Source: Bacteroidota bacterium (GTDB lineage Bacteria > Bacteroidota > Bacteroidia > Sphingobacteriales > Sphingobacteriaceae). From it: 64,000 nucleotides of DNA. How positions within the stretch are numbered: the first letter of the stretch is position 1; each line of letters begins with the position of its first letter. Below the pieces are notes generated by a model, which was not told the DNA's origin, made no database searches, and was given only the letters and a program-made list of their open reading frames with translations. Below are positions 17,386 to 26,068 of the stretch, piece by piece. The translations under genes were made by a program, and so were the position numbers. Location of the stretch: positions 1 to 64,000 of the forward strand of contig JAFDZM010000061.1 in the NCBI GenBank assembly GCA_018266915.1, written 5' to 3'.

Positions 17386-17510
17386 ATGTCATTGCGATGA
17401 ACGGCCCGTGTGGTGAAGAAGCAATCGCAAACTATGCATATCCGCTCTGTATAGCATGCGATTGCTTCGTTGCGCGGCCACACAATCCGCCTTGCGCCTC
17501 GCAATAACAT
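17386..17510. repeat. REP/MITE-like ATTGCGA...TCGCAAT palindromic element
   Basis: A 125-bp imperfect palindrome. The ends ATGTCATTGCGA (17386-17397) and TCGCAATAACAT (17499-17510) match at 11 of 12 positions. The inner arms GAAGCAATCGCA (17418-17429) and TGCGATTGCTTC (17457-17468) are perfect. It is more GC-rich than its surroundings and has no open frame. It is of the ATTGCGA-GAAGCAATC type known as intergenic repeats in many bacteria. Confidence 0.75.
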
Positions 17511-17521
17511 AATTTTTATGT

Positions 17522-20173
17522 TTATATAAAGCCTTTAGCCTTCTCCAATACCTTGTCTAATCCACTTATATCCTTGCCGCCTGCAGTTGCAAAGAATGGT
17601 TGACCGCCGCCGCCGCCCTGAATTTCTTTAGCCAATTCACGAACGATGTTGCCGGCATTCAGACCTTTATCCTTCACCAGGTTTTCCGAGATCATGACGG
17701 TTATATTCGGTTTGCCGTCAAAATCTGTAGCCAGTACGAGGAACAGATCACTTACAATGTCCTTTAACTGGTAAGCCAGGTTCTTAACGGCATCAGCATT
17801 TGGCAAGGCAACTTTCTCAGCGATTAAGTTTATACCATTGATATTTTGAACTTTTTTAGCCAACTCATTTTTTAACCCGGCTGATTTTTCAAGCACCGAT
17901 TTTTCTATCTCTTTCTTCAGCTTACTGTTTTCATCCAGCAGGCTTTCGATGCTTTTGCTGATATCTTTTGGATTCTTAAGCAATTCTTTCAGCTGATCGA
18001 TAAGCAGGCTTTGCTGATTGATATAATTTTCAGCACCAATACCTGTAATAGCCTCGATACGACGAACACCGGCAGCCACAGCGCTTTCGGCAATGATCTT
18101 AAAATAGCCTATATTTCCTGTTGCCTTTACATGGGTACCGCCACAAAGTTCTTTTGAAAAGTTATCGTCAAAAGTGATCACGCGCACATACTCGCCATAC
18201 TTTTCGCCAAACAAGGCAGTCACGCCGCTGGTGATAGCAACCTGGTAGGCTACATTACGTTCTTCTTTCAGCGGGATATTCTCACGAACCTTTTGGTTTA
18301 CAATAGCTTCAATCTGCGCCAATTCTCCCTCGGTTACTTTTGCAAAGTGTGAAAAGTCGAAACGCAGGTATTCATCATTCACTAATGAACCTTTTTGGTT
18401 CACATGAGTGCCTAACACCTGCTTCAAAGCGGCATGCAGCAAGTGCGTAGCCGAGTGGTTGCTCATGATATTGGCCCGACGTGCAGGGTCGACAATCGCT
18501 GTCAGCGCATCATCAATAGCTTCATCCGACGGCAGCTTATCTACAAAATGCACTATCAGCGCATTTTCTTTTTTTGTGTCGGTTACATTAATCACTTCTC
18601 CATCCGGAAAAACCAATTCGCCGGTATCCCCTACCTGGCCACCGCTTTCGGCATAGAATGGCGTTTTATCCAACACAATCTGGTATTGCTCTTTTCCTTT
18701 GGCGGTTACTTTGCGGTATTTTACTACGTGGGCAATAGTTTCTGTTTCGTCGTATCCGGTGAATTCGGTGGTGTCTTCATCTTTTACAATTACCCAATCA
18801 CCTGTGTCAATAGAGGTGGCAGCGCGAGAGCGAGCTTTTTGTTCGGCAAGTGCCTCGTTAAAACCCACTACATCAACCGATAAACCAGCCTCACGTCCCA
18901 TGAGCTCTGTTAAATCCAAAGGGAAGCCAAAAGTATCAGACAATTCAAATGCTGCCTTTCCACTAATAATTTTATTTGTAGCGGCAGCCATTGCTATATC
19001 AAATCGATTCAAGCCATTTTCAAGTGTTCTTAAAAATGCTACCTCCTCCTCGAGTATCACTTTTTGAACAAAATCTTTTTGAGAGTATAATTCATCAAAA
19101 ACTCCTTTAAATTGCTCAGCCAAAACTGGTACTAATTGATTTAAGAATGGCTCTTTGATACCTAAATATTGGTAAGCGTAGCGTACCGCACGGCGCAAAA
19201 TTCGCCTAATAACATATCCTGCTTTATTATTTGATGGTAGTTGACCATCAGCAATCGTAAAACTAATTGCGCGAATATGATCGGCTAGCACACGCATTGC
19301 AATAGCATTGTTCCTAAGCTCTTGCCAAATCATTCCTTCACCGATAGTTGAATGGTAAAGGCGTCCGCTTTTTTCTGCTATAAATTGTATAAGCGGCTGA
19401 AATACATCGGTATCATAATTCGAAGTTTTATCCTGTATTACACGCACCAGACGCTCAAAACCCATACCTGTATCAACGTGTTTGGCAGGCAGTGGCTGCA
19501 ATGAACCATCTTTTAACCTGTTAAACTGCATAAACACATTATTCCATATCTCTATCACCTGGTCACTGTCGCCGTTTACCAGACTTGCACCGGGCACTTT
19601 AGCACGCTCATCAGCAGGGCGGTTATCATAATGTATTTCCGAACACGGGCCACATGGACCGGTTTCGCCCATTTCCCAAAAGTTATCCTTTTTGTTGCCC
19701 ATCAGGATGCGCTCCGGAGCAATATGCTGCGCCCATAAATCGTAAGCCTCCTGGTCTTTAGGCAGGCCTTCTTTTTCGTCACCCTCAAAAATGGTTACAT
19801 AAAGGCGCTCTTTATCGACCTTTAAAACATCAGTCAGCAGTTCCCAACTCCAGGCAATGGCTTCTTTTTTAAAATAGTCGCCAAAGCTCCAGTTGCCCAG
19901 CATCTCGAACATGGTATGATGATAGGTGTCGATACCTACTTCTTCCAGGTCGTTGTGCTTGCCAGAAACACGCAAACAACGCTGTGTATCTACCACGCGG
20001 GGGTATTTGGCCGGTGCTTCGCCCAGGAAAATGTCTTTAAACTGGTTCATCCCGGCGTTGGTAAACATCAGCGTTGGGTCGTTTTTTACAACAATGGGAG
20101 CCGACGGCACTATGGTGTGCCCTTTGGAAACAAAAAAATCCAAAAAAGCCTTACGTATCTCTGAAGAAGTCAT
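17522..20173 (-). CDS. alaS: alanyl-tRNA synthetase
   Basis: Class II synthetase that charges tRNA-Ala and edits Ser/Gly mischarging. The 883-aa product has the catalytic core (about 1-460), the editing domain with HxxxH (H573, H577 in [12 protein letters not shown]) and CxxxH (C677, H681 in CGGTH), a coiled coil near residues 715-780, and the Gly-rich C-Ala domain ([15 protein letters not shown]). Length is standard. A TAACTTTG element lies 18 nt upstream of its ATG. Its 3' end is close to the palindromic element at 17386-17510. Confidence 0.97.
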   Translation of the reverse strand: MTSSEIRKAFLDFFVSKGHTIVPSAPIVVKNDPTLMFTNAGMNQFKDIFLGEAPAKYPRVVDTQRCLRVSGKHNDLEEVGIDTYHHTMFEMLGNWSFGDYFKKEAIAWSWELLTDVLKVDKERLYVTIFEGDEKEGLPKDQEAYDLWAQHIAPERILMGNKKDNFWEMGETGPCGPCSEIHYDNRPADERAKVPGASLVNGDSDQVIEIWNNVFMQFNRLKDGSLQPLPAKHVDTGMGFERLVRVIQDKTSNYDTDVFQPLIQFIAEKSGRLYHSTIGEGMIWQELRNNAIAMRVLADHIRAISFTIADGQLPSNNKAGYVIRRILRRAVRYAYQYLGIKEPFLNQLVPVLAEQFKGVFDELYSQKDFVQKVILEEEVAFLRTLENGLNRFDIAMAAATNKIISGKAAFELSDTFGFPLDLTELMGREAGLSVDVVGFNEALAEQKARSRAATSIDTGDWVIVKDEDTTEFTGYDETETIAHVVKYRKVTAKGKEQYQIVLDKTPFYAESGGQVGDTGELVFPDGEVINVTDTKKENALIVHFVDKLPSDEAIDDALTAIVDPARRANIMSNHSATHLLHAALKQVLGTHVNQKGSLVNDEYLRFDFSHFAKVTEGELAQIEAIVNQKVRENIPLKEERNVAYQVAITSGVTALFGEKYGEYVRVITFDDNFSKELCGGTHVKATGNIGYFKIIAESAVAAGVRRIEAITGIGAENYINQQSLLIDQLKELLKNPKDISKSIESLLDENSKLKKEIEKSVLEKSAGLKNELAKKVQNINGINLIAEKVALPNADAVKNLAYQLKDIVSDLFLVLATDFDGKPNITVMISENLVKDKGLNAGNIVRELAKEIQGGGGGQPFFATAGGKDISGLDKVLEKAKGFI

Positions 20174-20191
20174 GAAATGTTAAATAGTTCG

Positions 20192-20199
20192 CAAAGTTA
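20192..20199 (-). promoter_or_regulatory. candidate -7 element for alaS
   Basis: TAACTTTG on the minus strand, 18 nt before the alaS ATG, matches TAnnTTTG. Confidence 0.45.
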
Positions 20200-20352
20200 A
20201 TTATTCGCTTCAAAGTGCGAAAACAGCATCAGAAACAAGTTTATCATGAAAATGAGCACTTTACACCTGTTAACAAGAGTAAAACTTTTCCACACTTTTG
20301 TATTTTATGGAACATTCTTAACAAAAGCTGCGTTAAAAAGAAAAATTGAAAT

Positions 20353-20360
20353 TAATTTTG
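20353..20360 (+). promoter_or_regulatory. candidate -7 element for a leaderless merR mRNA
   Basis: TAATTTTG is separated by 4 nt (GAAT) from the ATG at 20365, the same geometry as at argS and at 60942-60949. Confidence 0.5.
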
Positions 20361-20364
20361 GAAT

Positions 20365-20700
20365 ATGCCTTACAAAGAGCACGAGATTAGTAAAATGTAC
20401 TACACCATGGGTGAGGTAGCTGCTATTTTTGATGTAAATCAATCATTGATCAGGTTCTATGAAAAAGAATTTGATGTACTACAGCCTAAAAAGAACAAAA
20501 AAGGCAACCGCTATTTTACTCCGGAGGATATCGAACACCTGCGCATTATTTTCCACCTTGTAAGGGATAAAGGATATACCATTAATGGCGCACGTGAGCA
20601 CCTGAAGAAGAACATGGATGAGTCTAAGGACCATCAGCGCGTGATCGACTCGCTGGAAAGCATCAAGAAGTTCTTGTTAGAAGTTCGCGAACAGCTATAA
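20365..20700 (+). CDS. MerR-family transcriptional regulator
   Basis: A 111-aa regulator. The winged helix (about 9-80) reads YYTMGEVAAIFDVNQSLIRFYEKEFDVLQPKKN and RYFTPEDIEHLRIIFHLV, typical of MerR proteins. The C-terminal part (80-111) is a short helix without Cys pairs, so no metal sensing is apparent. The Bacteroidota members of this size are conserved and of unknown target. It is divergent from alaS and lies before comEC. Confidence 0.88.
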   Translation: MPYKEHEISKMYYTMGEVAAIFDVNQSLIRFYEKEFDVLQPKKNKKGNRYFTPEDIEHLRIIFHLVRDKGYTINGAREHLKKNMDESKDHQRVIDSLESIKKFLLEVREQL

Positions 20701-20740
20701 GCCTCAACCTCACCTAAATCCTCTCCAGGGGAGAGGACTT
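20701..20740. repeat. CCTCTCCAGGGGAGAGG hairpin repeat
   Basis: TCCTCTCC (20719-20726) pairs with GGAGAGGA (20730-20737) over a 3-nt loop, within a CTCACCTAAATCCTCTCC context. It begins directly after the MerR stop. This wording recurs as an intergenic repeat in many bacterial genomes; it may also serve as a weak terminator. Confidence 0.55.
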
Positions 20741-20859
20741 AAAATATCGTCCTTTAATTAAAACTTTCATTCTTTAAAGAGTTTTTCTCTTTGAAATCAT
20801 ATCTTTATTTCCAGAAATTGTGCTGATCACCCCTCAGTACCTGGACCTTTTAAATTGAT

Positions 20860-22968
20860 ATGATAGCCGCTCACAAAGGCGAAATTCCATTTGCAATACT
20901 ACTTCTCCCCTTTTTAGCCGGAATCGGTTCGGGTATTTGGTTTCCTGTATTTTCACTTACGACTATACTTACAGTTATACTTTCAGGCTTGATTGTTTTA
21001 TTTATCAGCCTGAACCTGCTTTATAAAAAACTCAATCTCCATAAGTTTAAATGGACAGGTGGAGCGTTAATTTACAGCATATTATTCACTTTAGGCTGGA
21101 CCATCACTTTAAAATATAACGAACTTAACAGCAAAGACCATTTTTCAAAAAAGCCCGCAGATTATTTGTTGGTGAAGATTAACAATGAGCCCAAACTAAA
21201 TGGCGATCTGCTAAGATTTACAGCAGTTGTTGAGGATAACGTTAAAAACGGAAAAGCTACTCCGGCATCAGGAAATTTGCTGATCACCATAAAAGACAGC
21301 ACGGCCAGGAATTTATATTATGGTGATGAGTTAATGATACCCGCAAATTATCACCCTGTCGATCCGCCATATAATCCAGGTGAGTTTAATTACAAACAAT
21401 ACCTTGCCAATCAAAACATCCATTATCAGGAGTTTTTATATGCTCATCAATATTATGTAATTGCAAAAAACAACGGAATTGGTTTAATCTCCTATTCGCT
21501 CAGAATAAGGCAATTGCTGGTGGAGAAATTTAAACGGCATATGCATAGTCCTGAAGCCGTTGCAGTAGCATCAACTTTAATATTAGGTTACAAAGCCGAT
21601 CTGAGCAATGATGTTTTGCAGGCTTATTCCAAAACAGGGACGATCCATGTGCTGTCAGTTTCGGGGGCGCATGTGGCTATCCTTTTCCTGGTACTGGATT
21701 TTATGCTGGGTTTTCTTAATAGGCTCCGGTATGGCAAAACTCTTAAGGCAATTTTAGTTATCCTTGTTATATGGTACTATTCATTACTTACTGGTTTTTC
21801 GCCTGCAGTTTGCCGTGCGGCACTAATGATATCCATGATCATCATTGGCAAAACATACAGTCGATATATCAATACATTAAATATCCTGGCTATTTCAGCT
21901 TTCTGCTTGCTGTTATACGACCCTTATTTTATTCTTGATGTAGGATTTCAGCTATCTTATTTGGCGGTAGGAGGACTGGTAATATTCCAACCGATAGTTT
22001 ATAAATGGATGGATATTGATAATAAATGGCTGGATAAGCTATGGCTAGCCTGTTCCATATCCATTGCTGCACAGGTAATTACATTTCCACTCAGTGCGTT
22101 TTATTTTCATCAGTTCCCGGTTTATTTTCTGATCAGCAACCTGTTCATTATTATTCCATCCGAACTTATCATGATTGCTGGCTTAGCTTATTTAGTTATG
22201 CCTGATATTCCATTTGTTTCATCTGCTTTGGGGTGGGTATTAGAGAAATCAATACTACTGATGGACAAAGTGCTATCAGCAATTGAGCATTTCCCCTACT
22301 CCAGCATCAATAAAATATGGATCACGCCGGTGGAGTATCTGTTACTCTATGTCATTATCATAGCTATATTTTACTTTTTATATGATAGAAAAGCATGGTG
22401 GCTCAGGCTAAGCCTGATCTGTATGCTTTTATTGGCAGTTAGTATTAGCTATAAGAGGTGGAATAATTCTCACTCTAATCAAATCGCTTTCTTAAACCTG
22501 AGAAAACATACAGGAATTGCTTTCAAAAAAGGAAACGATGCGGTAGTGTTAACTGATTTGTCAGATACAGATAAAACTTACCGTTATTCTATTCAACCTT
22601 ATTTAGATAGCAACCAGGTTGAAAATATTCACCTGTTATCGTCCGATAAAAACATTCGATTATCTTATTTCTTAAAAGAAAGTAACTACATGCAGTTTCA
22701 ACATAAAAGTGTGTTAGTTTTTGACAAGCGATTATTTACTATACAATTCCCAGAAAAATTTCATGCTGATTTTTTGTATGTATCCGGATCCAAAACATCA
22801 GATGCCGATTTGGATTTTATAAATAAGAATTACGATTATCATTCATTGATCATCGACAACTCCAATTCAAACTACCTGATTAACAAGCTGCAAAAACAGG
22901 CGGAGGCGCAACACATCAATTATCATACGTTGTTGCGTAACAAATCAATACTGGTAACATCTAATTAA
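20860..22968 (+). CDS. comEC: ComEC/Rec2-family competence protein
   Basis: A polytopic inner-membrane protein for DNA uptake. The 702-aa product has an N-terminal hydrophobic region with a DUF4131-like segment (about 25-190) and the Competence domain (about 230-500), including ATLILGYKADLSNDVLQAYSKTGTIHVLSVSGAHVA. In the C-terminal part (about 545-702) no metallo-beta-lactamase HxHxDH motif is visible, only a degenerate remnant (AFLNLRKHTGIAFKKGNDAVVLTDL). Short MBL-less forms are common in Bacteroidota. No other competence gene is adjacent. Confidence 0.9.
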   Translation: MIAAHKGEIPFAILLLPFLAGIGSGIWFPVFSLTTILTVILSGLIVLFISLNLLYKKLNLHKFKWTGGALIYSILFTLGWTITLKYNELNSKDHFSKKPADYLLVKINNEPKLNGDLLRFTAVVEDNVKNGKATPASGNLLITIKDSTARNLYYGDELMIPANYHPVDPPYNPGEFNYKQYLANQNIHYQEFLYAHQYYVIAKNNGIGLISYSLRIRQLLVEKFKRHMHSPEAVAVASTLILGYKADLSNDVLQAYSKTGTIHVLSVSGAHVAILFLVLDFMLGFLNRLRYGKTLKAILVILVIWYYSLLTGFSPAVCRAALMISMIIIGKTYSRYINTLNILAISAFCLLLYDPYFILDVGFQLSYLAVGGLVIFQPIVYKWMDIDNKWLDKLWLACSISIAAQVITFPLSAFYFHQFPVYFLISNLFIIIPSELIMIAGLAYLVMPDIPFVSSALGWVLEKSILLMDKVLSAIEHFPYSSINKIWITPVEYLLLYVIIIAIFYFLYDRKAWWLRLSLICMLLLAVSISYKRWNNSHSNQIAFLNLRKHTGIAFKKGNDAVVLTDLSDTDKTYRYSIQPYLDSNQVENIHLLSSDKNIRLSYFLKESNYMQFQHKSVLVFDKRLFTIQFPEKFHADFLYVSGSKTSDADLDFINKNYDYHSLIIDNSNSNYLINKLQKQAEAQHINYHTLLRNKSILVTSN

Positions 22969-23034
22969 TAAATAAACAAAACATTTGCACCCGATGCAAT
23001 TAATATCTAAATTGTGTTAAATAAAATCCAAAGT

Positions 23035-23679
23035 ATGAACATTAAATTTTTAAGCGCAGCTCTTGGTATTGCTTTATCAGCAGTAGCATTAAGCGCAAGT
23101 GCGCAAAAAACCTACACTGCAGGCGTTATTACTTATACAACCAATATGCGCGGTCAAGATGTACAGATCAAAGAATATTTCAGGGCCGATTCTAACGCGG
23201 TAACTTTTTCTGCAGGACCGGCTACTATCAAACTATTGTCGGACGCTGGTCACAAATCTTTTGCTGTGCTGGTGGATGTGCCGGTAGCTTCTATAAAGAA
23301 AGCGGCTATTTATACTCCCGATGAAGTTGACCAGGTAATGAGCAGCCTGCCAAGCTTTACTTTTGCACCAGGCACTGAGACTAAAACCATATCTGGTTTT
23401 AACTGCAAAAAGGTAGTGGCTACTGACACTAAAGACAAAAAGACATACGATGTATGGGTAACTAATGACATCACCGTGCCGGAAAGTGCTGTACAACCGT
23501 ACTATAAAACTATTGGCGGTTTCCCTGTACAATACACTACATTCCAGCAAGGACAGAGTGCTCAAGTTACGGTTTCAAGTGTAACTGACGAGAAAGCTCC
23601 GGCAGGAACTTTTGGTATTGCTCCAGACTTTGACAAAATCAGCAAAGATGATTTGGCTGCTATGTCAGGGGGTCGTTAA
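23035..23679 (+). CDS. secreted GLPGLI/DUF4412-like protein
   Basis: A 214-aa protein with a Sec signal peptide (residues 1-24, ending SASAQ). The mature part has GVITYTTNMRGQDVQIKEYFR, TISGFNCKKVVATDTKDKKTYDVWVTNDI and VQPYYKTIGGFPVQYT, similar to the GLPGLI/DUF4412 families of Bacteroidota. The ATG at 23035 is chosen because the GTG at 23014 would add residues before the signal. Its role is unknown. It is followed by a bidirectional terminator. Confidence 0.75.
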   Translation: MNIKFLSAALGIALSAVALSASAQKTYTAGVITYTTNMRGQDVQIKEYFRADSNAVTFSAGPATIKLLSDAGHKSFAVLVDVPVASIKKAAIYTPDEVDQVMSSLPSFTFAPGTETKTISGFNCKKVVATDTKDKKTYDVWVTNDITVPESAVQPYYKTIGGFPVQYTTFQQGQSAQVTVSSVTDEKAPAGTFGIAPDFDKISKDDLAAMSGGR

Positions 23680-23697
23680 TAACCGAACTCATAAAAT

Positions 23698-23735
23698 AAA
23701 AAGAGCGATCTGATTAATTCGGATCGCTCTTTTTT
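23698..23735. terminator. bidirectional terminator
   Basis: AAAAAGAGCGATC (23698-23710) is complementary to GATCGCTCTTTTT (23722-23734) around an 11-nt loop, between convergent genes. Confidence 0.88.
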
Positions 23736-23750
23736 ATTTGAAGTCGGAAA

Positions 23751-24362
23751 TTAGTTAGTTATTGCACTATTTAATTGATCTACCCATTTATTGAATAACC
23801 GGGTTTCCATTTCAACTGCTTTATCGGCATGTATTTGCCAGTCGGGCGAAAAGGTTTTAAGCTGATTGATCATTTCCTCAAGGTGCCCCTCTTCTTCAAG
23901 TATAATAGATTTTACATTGACCTTGCTACCAGTTTTATCCAATTCTTCCTGGTAAACCGGGTAAAGCTCATCTGCCCGAACCTCAATGGCATAAGTTACA
24001 AGCAAATAAGCCGCAAAACGTAACTCCCTACCTGATAGATTCAACTCTCTTTTCAGATATCTGCAAACATCAACATCCAACTGATTAAGATAGTATTTGC
24101 TGCTTTTAGGCGCGATTAGATAATCGCTCATATATGTTGGGCAATCAACAGATTTTACTTTTTCTATCTGCTTTTTTAGATAGAACGCATGACGATGTTC
24201 CTCAGCGGCATGTTTCAGGATAATATAGGTAACTGTTTCGGGATCTTCACAGGCCGATATTTTACGGGCTCCGGTGTTCTCCATCAGCGAAAGCGTATTT
24301 AACCAACGCGCGTGTAGCTGGTCGTTATTGATTATGGCAGATAGTAGTTTATTGAATTCCAT
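23751..24362 (-). CDS. ferritin-like diiron protein in the bioA operon
   Basis: A 203-aa all-helical protein. It shows the ligand spacing of a diiron four-helix bundle: E28, E55xxH58 (EEHRH), E127 (YAIEVRADE) and E157xxH160 (LEEEGHLEEM). No signal peptide is present, so it is cytoplasmic. It starts 3 nt after the bioA stop and is surely co-transcribed with bioA, a Nudix gene and a CDF transporter. I do not recognise a named family. Diiron proteins of this fold include oxygenases, MiaE-like hydroxylases and iron stores; a role in the biotin pathway is only a guess from position. Confidence 0.78.
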   Translation of the reverse strand: MEFNKLLSAIINNDQLHARWLNTLSLMENTGARKISACEDPETVTYIILKHAAEEHRHAFYLKKQIEKVKSVDCPTYMSDYLIAPKSSKYYLNQLDVDVCRYLKRELNLSGRELRFAAYLLVTYAIEVRADELYPVYQEELDKTGSKVNVKSIILEEEGHLEEMINQLKTFSPDWQIHADKAVEMETRLFNKWVDQLNSAITN

Positions 24363-24365
24363 TAG

Positions 24366-25631
24366 CTAAAGTTCGTCAAGTGCACTCTCAATTTTGGCGT
24401 AAATATAATTGAGTTGATCGTCGGTGATGCAATATGGAGGTAAAATATAGATAATATTGCCCAGCGGCCTGAGTATAATGCCTGCCTCCAAAAAGTATTG
24501 ATAAAGACGATCTCGCAACGAGCTGAAGTATGAAGTATTTGATCCTGTTTCCCATTCCATAGCTAAAATGGTCCCGGTTTGTCGTGTGGTCCTGATCTTT
24601 GGATGATCCTTGATCTTCAAAGCAAACTGCTTATGTGAACTTATTATGCGGTCAATATTTCCTTGCGTGGAAGAGTCTAAAAACAGATCGAGACTAGCTA
24701 ATCCCGCCGAGCATGCTACCGGGTTAGCTGTATAAGAATGTCCATGAAACAATGTTTTTAAACGATCATCTGAAAGGAAGGCATCAAATATTTGCTGGGT
24801 ACAAGTGGTTAGTCCAAAAGCCATCGTGCCTCCTGTCAAACCCTTGGAAAAACACATAATATCCGGTTGCACCGATACATGATTGCAGGCAAAAGGCTTT
24901 CCGGTACGACCAAAGCCGGTAAACACCTCATCAGCAATTAACAGGATACCTTCTTTGTGGCAGTGGGCCATCAATTCTTCCAGGTATCGGGCCTCGTACA
25001 TTAACATGCCTGATGCACCCTGGACCAAAGGTTCGAAGATAAAGCAGGTTAGATCAGATTTGAGATGTGAGATATGAGATTTGAGACTTTCGATGTTTGA
25101 TTCATTTGGCGTATCAATAAATTCTACCTCGAACAGTAAATTATCAAAAGCAGCGGTGAAAGCACTGCGACCGCTTACCGCCATTGCTCCAAAAGTGTCG
25201 CCATGATAGGCATTGTTGAAGGCCAGTATTTTGGTTCGATTTATACCCTGGTTATGCCAGTATTGCAAACACATTTTTATGGCGACTTCGACCGCCGTCG
25301 AGCCGTTATCAGAATAAAATGCTTTTTGCTGATTGGAAGGAAGTATTGCCAAAAGGCGCTCGGCTAATTCTACCGCAGGTTCATGTGTAAATCCTGCGAA
25401 TATTACATGCTCTAATTTATTTAGTTGTTCAGCAACCTTTTGGGCGATGTATGGATGAGCATGCCCATGAATATTTACCCACCAGGATGATACTGCATCA
25501 ATGTATCGTTTGCCATTCTCATCATATAAACAAGCGCCTTCACCACGCACAATAGGCACAGGCGGTAAAGCCGTTTTCATTTGGGTATACGGATGCCATA
25601 TAACTTTTAAATCTCTCTCTATCAGACTCAT
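24366..25631 (-). CDS. bioA: adenosylmethionine-8-amino-7-oxononanoate aminotransferase
   Basis: Class III PLP aminotransferase making 7,8-diaminopelargonate from KAPA with SAM as amino donor. The 421-aa product has IWHPYTQMK at 11-19, SSWWVNIHGH at 48-57, AYHGDTFGAM at 141-150, D234 in LIADEVFTGFGRTG and the PLP lysine K263 (CFSKGLTGG). Residues 182-193 (SLKSHISHLKSD) are encoded by a copy of a dispersed repeat, in frame, at a position that is a variable surface stretch in the family. Its ATG overlaps the Nudix stop by 4 nt (ATGA). bioF and bioD are 22 kb away. Confidence 0.95.
   Translation of the reverse strand: MSLIERDLKVIWHPYTQMKTALPPVPIVRGEGACLYDENGKRYIDAVSSWWVNIHGHAHPYIAQKVAEQLNKLEHVIFAGFTHEPAVELAERLLAILPSNQQKAFYSDNGSTAVEVAIKMCLQYWHNQGINRTKILAFNNAYHGDTFGAMAVSGRSAFTAAFDNLLFEVEFIDTPNESNIESLKSHISHLKSDLTCFIFEPLVQGASGMLMYEARYLEELMAHCHKEGILLIADEVFTGFGRTGKPFACNHVSVQPDIMCFSKGLTGGTMAFGLTTCTQQIFDAFLSDDRLKTLFHGHSYTANPVACSAGLASLDLFLDSSTQGNIDRIISSHKQFALKIKDHPKIRTTRQTGTILAMEWETGSNTSYFSSLRDRLYQYFLEAGIILRPLGNIIYILPPYCITDDQLNYIYAKIESALDEL
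25056..25086. repeat. dispersed repeat copy inside bioA
   Basis: This 31-bp stretch differs at one position from 14290-14320. It is read in frame within bioA. Confidence 0.75.
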
Positions 25632-26068
25632 TTGTTATTTATTAAAAGTTTTACTACATGCTGATCAATTGGAAATGTCACATCTTCAGGACTAATACTA
25701 TCCATGCCAACCCATCGGAAAGATTGCAGCACTTCGCCTTCGCCATCAAAGTCGAACACAACGGTTTTAAATATCAGATTCAACGGTGTGATGTTTCTCA
25801 CCATGTAATACACACTGATGATCTGCGAATCATTAAAGGCCGATTTGATGTAAAAATCAGTAGTATAAAAGTGGCCTAATACATCTACTTCGACATCACA
25901 TTCTTCTACAAATTCCCGTTTTAAACCGTCGATTAATCCTTCCCCATGTTCCAGACCTCCACCAGGAAATTTGGAGAAACGCATCCCGTATTCCTGTTCA
26001 TCGCTGATGAGTATTTCATTACGGTCATTGATCAGCAAACCATATACACGTACATTGAATGGATACAT
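25628..26068 (-). CDS. Nudix hydrolase
   Basis: A 146-aa pyrophosphohydrolase. The Nudix box GGLEHGEGLIDGLKREFVEE keeps the catalytic R-E and E-E, with Asp in place of the last Gly of the consensus (ECDV). The N-terminus (VRVYGLLINDRNEILISDE) is standard. Substrate unknown. It shares one base with the CDF gene before it (TAATG) and four with bioA after it, so it belongs to a translationally coupled operon. Confidence 0.9.
   Translation of the reverse strand: MYPFNVRVYGLLINDRNEILISDEQEYGMRFSKFPGGGLEHGEGLIDGLKREFVEECDVEVDVLGHFYTTDFYIKSAFNDSQIISVYYMVRNITPLNLIFKTVVFDFDGEGEVLQSFRWVGMDSISPEDVTFPIDQHVVKLLINNK

Noticed and set aside
18408..19067. Open frames on the plus strand within alaS (up to 149 aa)
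   Set aside because: They overlap the editing domain of a clearly conserved alaS and show no domain, start context or codon pattern of their own.
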